Assembly: GCA_002453475.1 (NCBI GenBank)
Contig: DKGY01000010.1
Location: forward strand, 3,758-20,323
Direction of reading: 5' to 3'
DNA: 16,566 nt
DNA from: Clostridium sp. UBA6758
Lineage (GTDB): Bacteria > Bacillota > Clostridia > Clostridiales > Clostridiaceae
Shown here: one piece after another, positions 14,029 to 16,566 of the stretch
Layout: each line of letters opens with the position of its first letter
Numbering within the stretch: the stretch's first letter is position 1
The notes under the pieces: generated by a model
The model's database searches: none
The model's input: only the letters and a program-made list of their open reading frames with translations
Told to the model about the DNA's origin: nothing
Position numbers and translations under genes: made by a program

Positions 14029-16566
<2,538 letters not shown>

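Overview
The window is strongly AT-rich. Every convincing gene lies on the minus strand and is read leftwards from position 16566 to 1. G-rich Shine-Dalgarno (SD) sequences, AT-rich codon use and the gene types point to a Firmicute of the Clostridium group. I do not assign a species. No rRNA, tRNA, CRISPR array, transposase or phage gene was seen.

Layout in the direction of transcription (right to left): a GH2 beta-galactosidase (lacZ-type, its N-terminus beyond the right edge) ends at a hairpin terminator. Next is a CyuA/YhaM-family (UPF0597) protein, related to L-cysteine desulfidase, that lacks the catalytic-site cysteine. A 365-bp gap follows, holding a terminator, a striking ~160-bp nested palindrome and a good promoter. 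That promoter serves a Methyltransf_32-type SAM methyltransferase, which leads without an obvious terminator into a CdaR-type regulator. Downstream are glycerate kinase and a GntP-family permease, which together look like a glycerate uptake and phosphorylation operon under CdaR control. Two cell-envelope genes follow, a monofunctional GT51 peptidoglycan glycosyltransferase and a membrane-anchored L,D-transpeptidase, separated by a terminator and an unusual cluster of alternating GTACTT-type repeats. Next come a flavin amine/L-amino-acid oxidase (TTG start), a small hemerythrin-like protein and, running off the left edge, the biotin-carboxylase half of pyruvate carboxylase.

How the genes fit together: glycerate imported by the permease would be phosphorylated to 2-phosphoglycerate and enter lower glycolysis. 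Pyruvate carboxylase would carry pyruvate to oxaloacetate. Beta-galactosidase would feed hexoses into the same central metabolism. The oxidase and hemerythrin are a possible oxygen-handling pair. GT51 and L,D-transpeptidase make and cross-link peptidoglycan strands. Most units have their own promoter or terminator, so only glycerate kinase-permease (25-bp gap) and perhaps methyltransferase-cdaR are likely co-transcribed.

The least ordinary observations are the CyuA homologue with Val in place of the catalytic Cys, the long palindromic intergenic element, a hairpin lying between the SD and the start codon of the cyuA-like gene, a terminator whose large loop contains the next operon's candidate promoter, and the repeat cluster upstream of the L,D-transpeptidase. 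No clearly new multi-gene system is visible.
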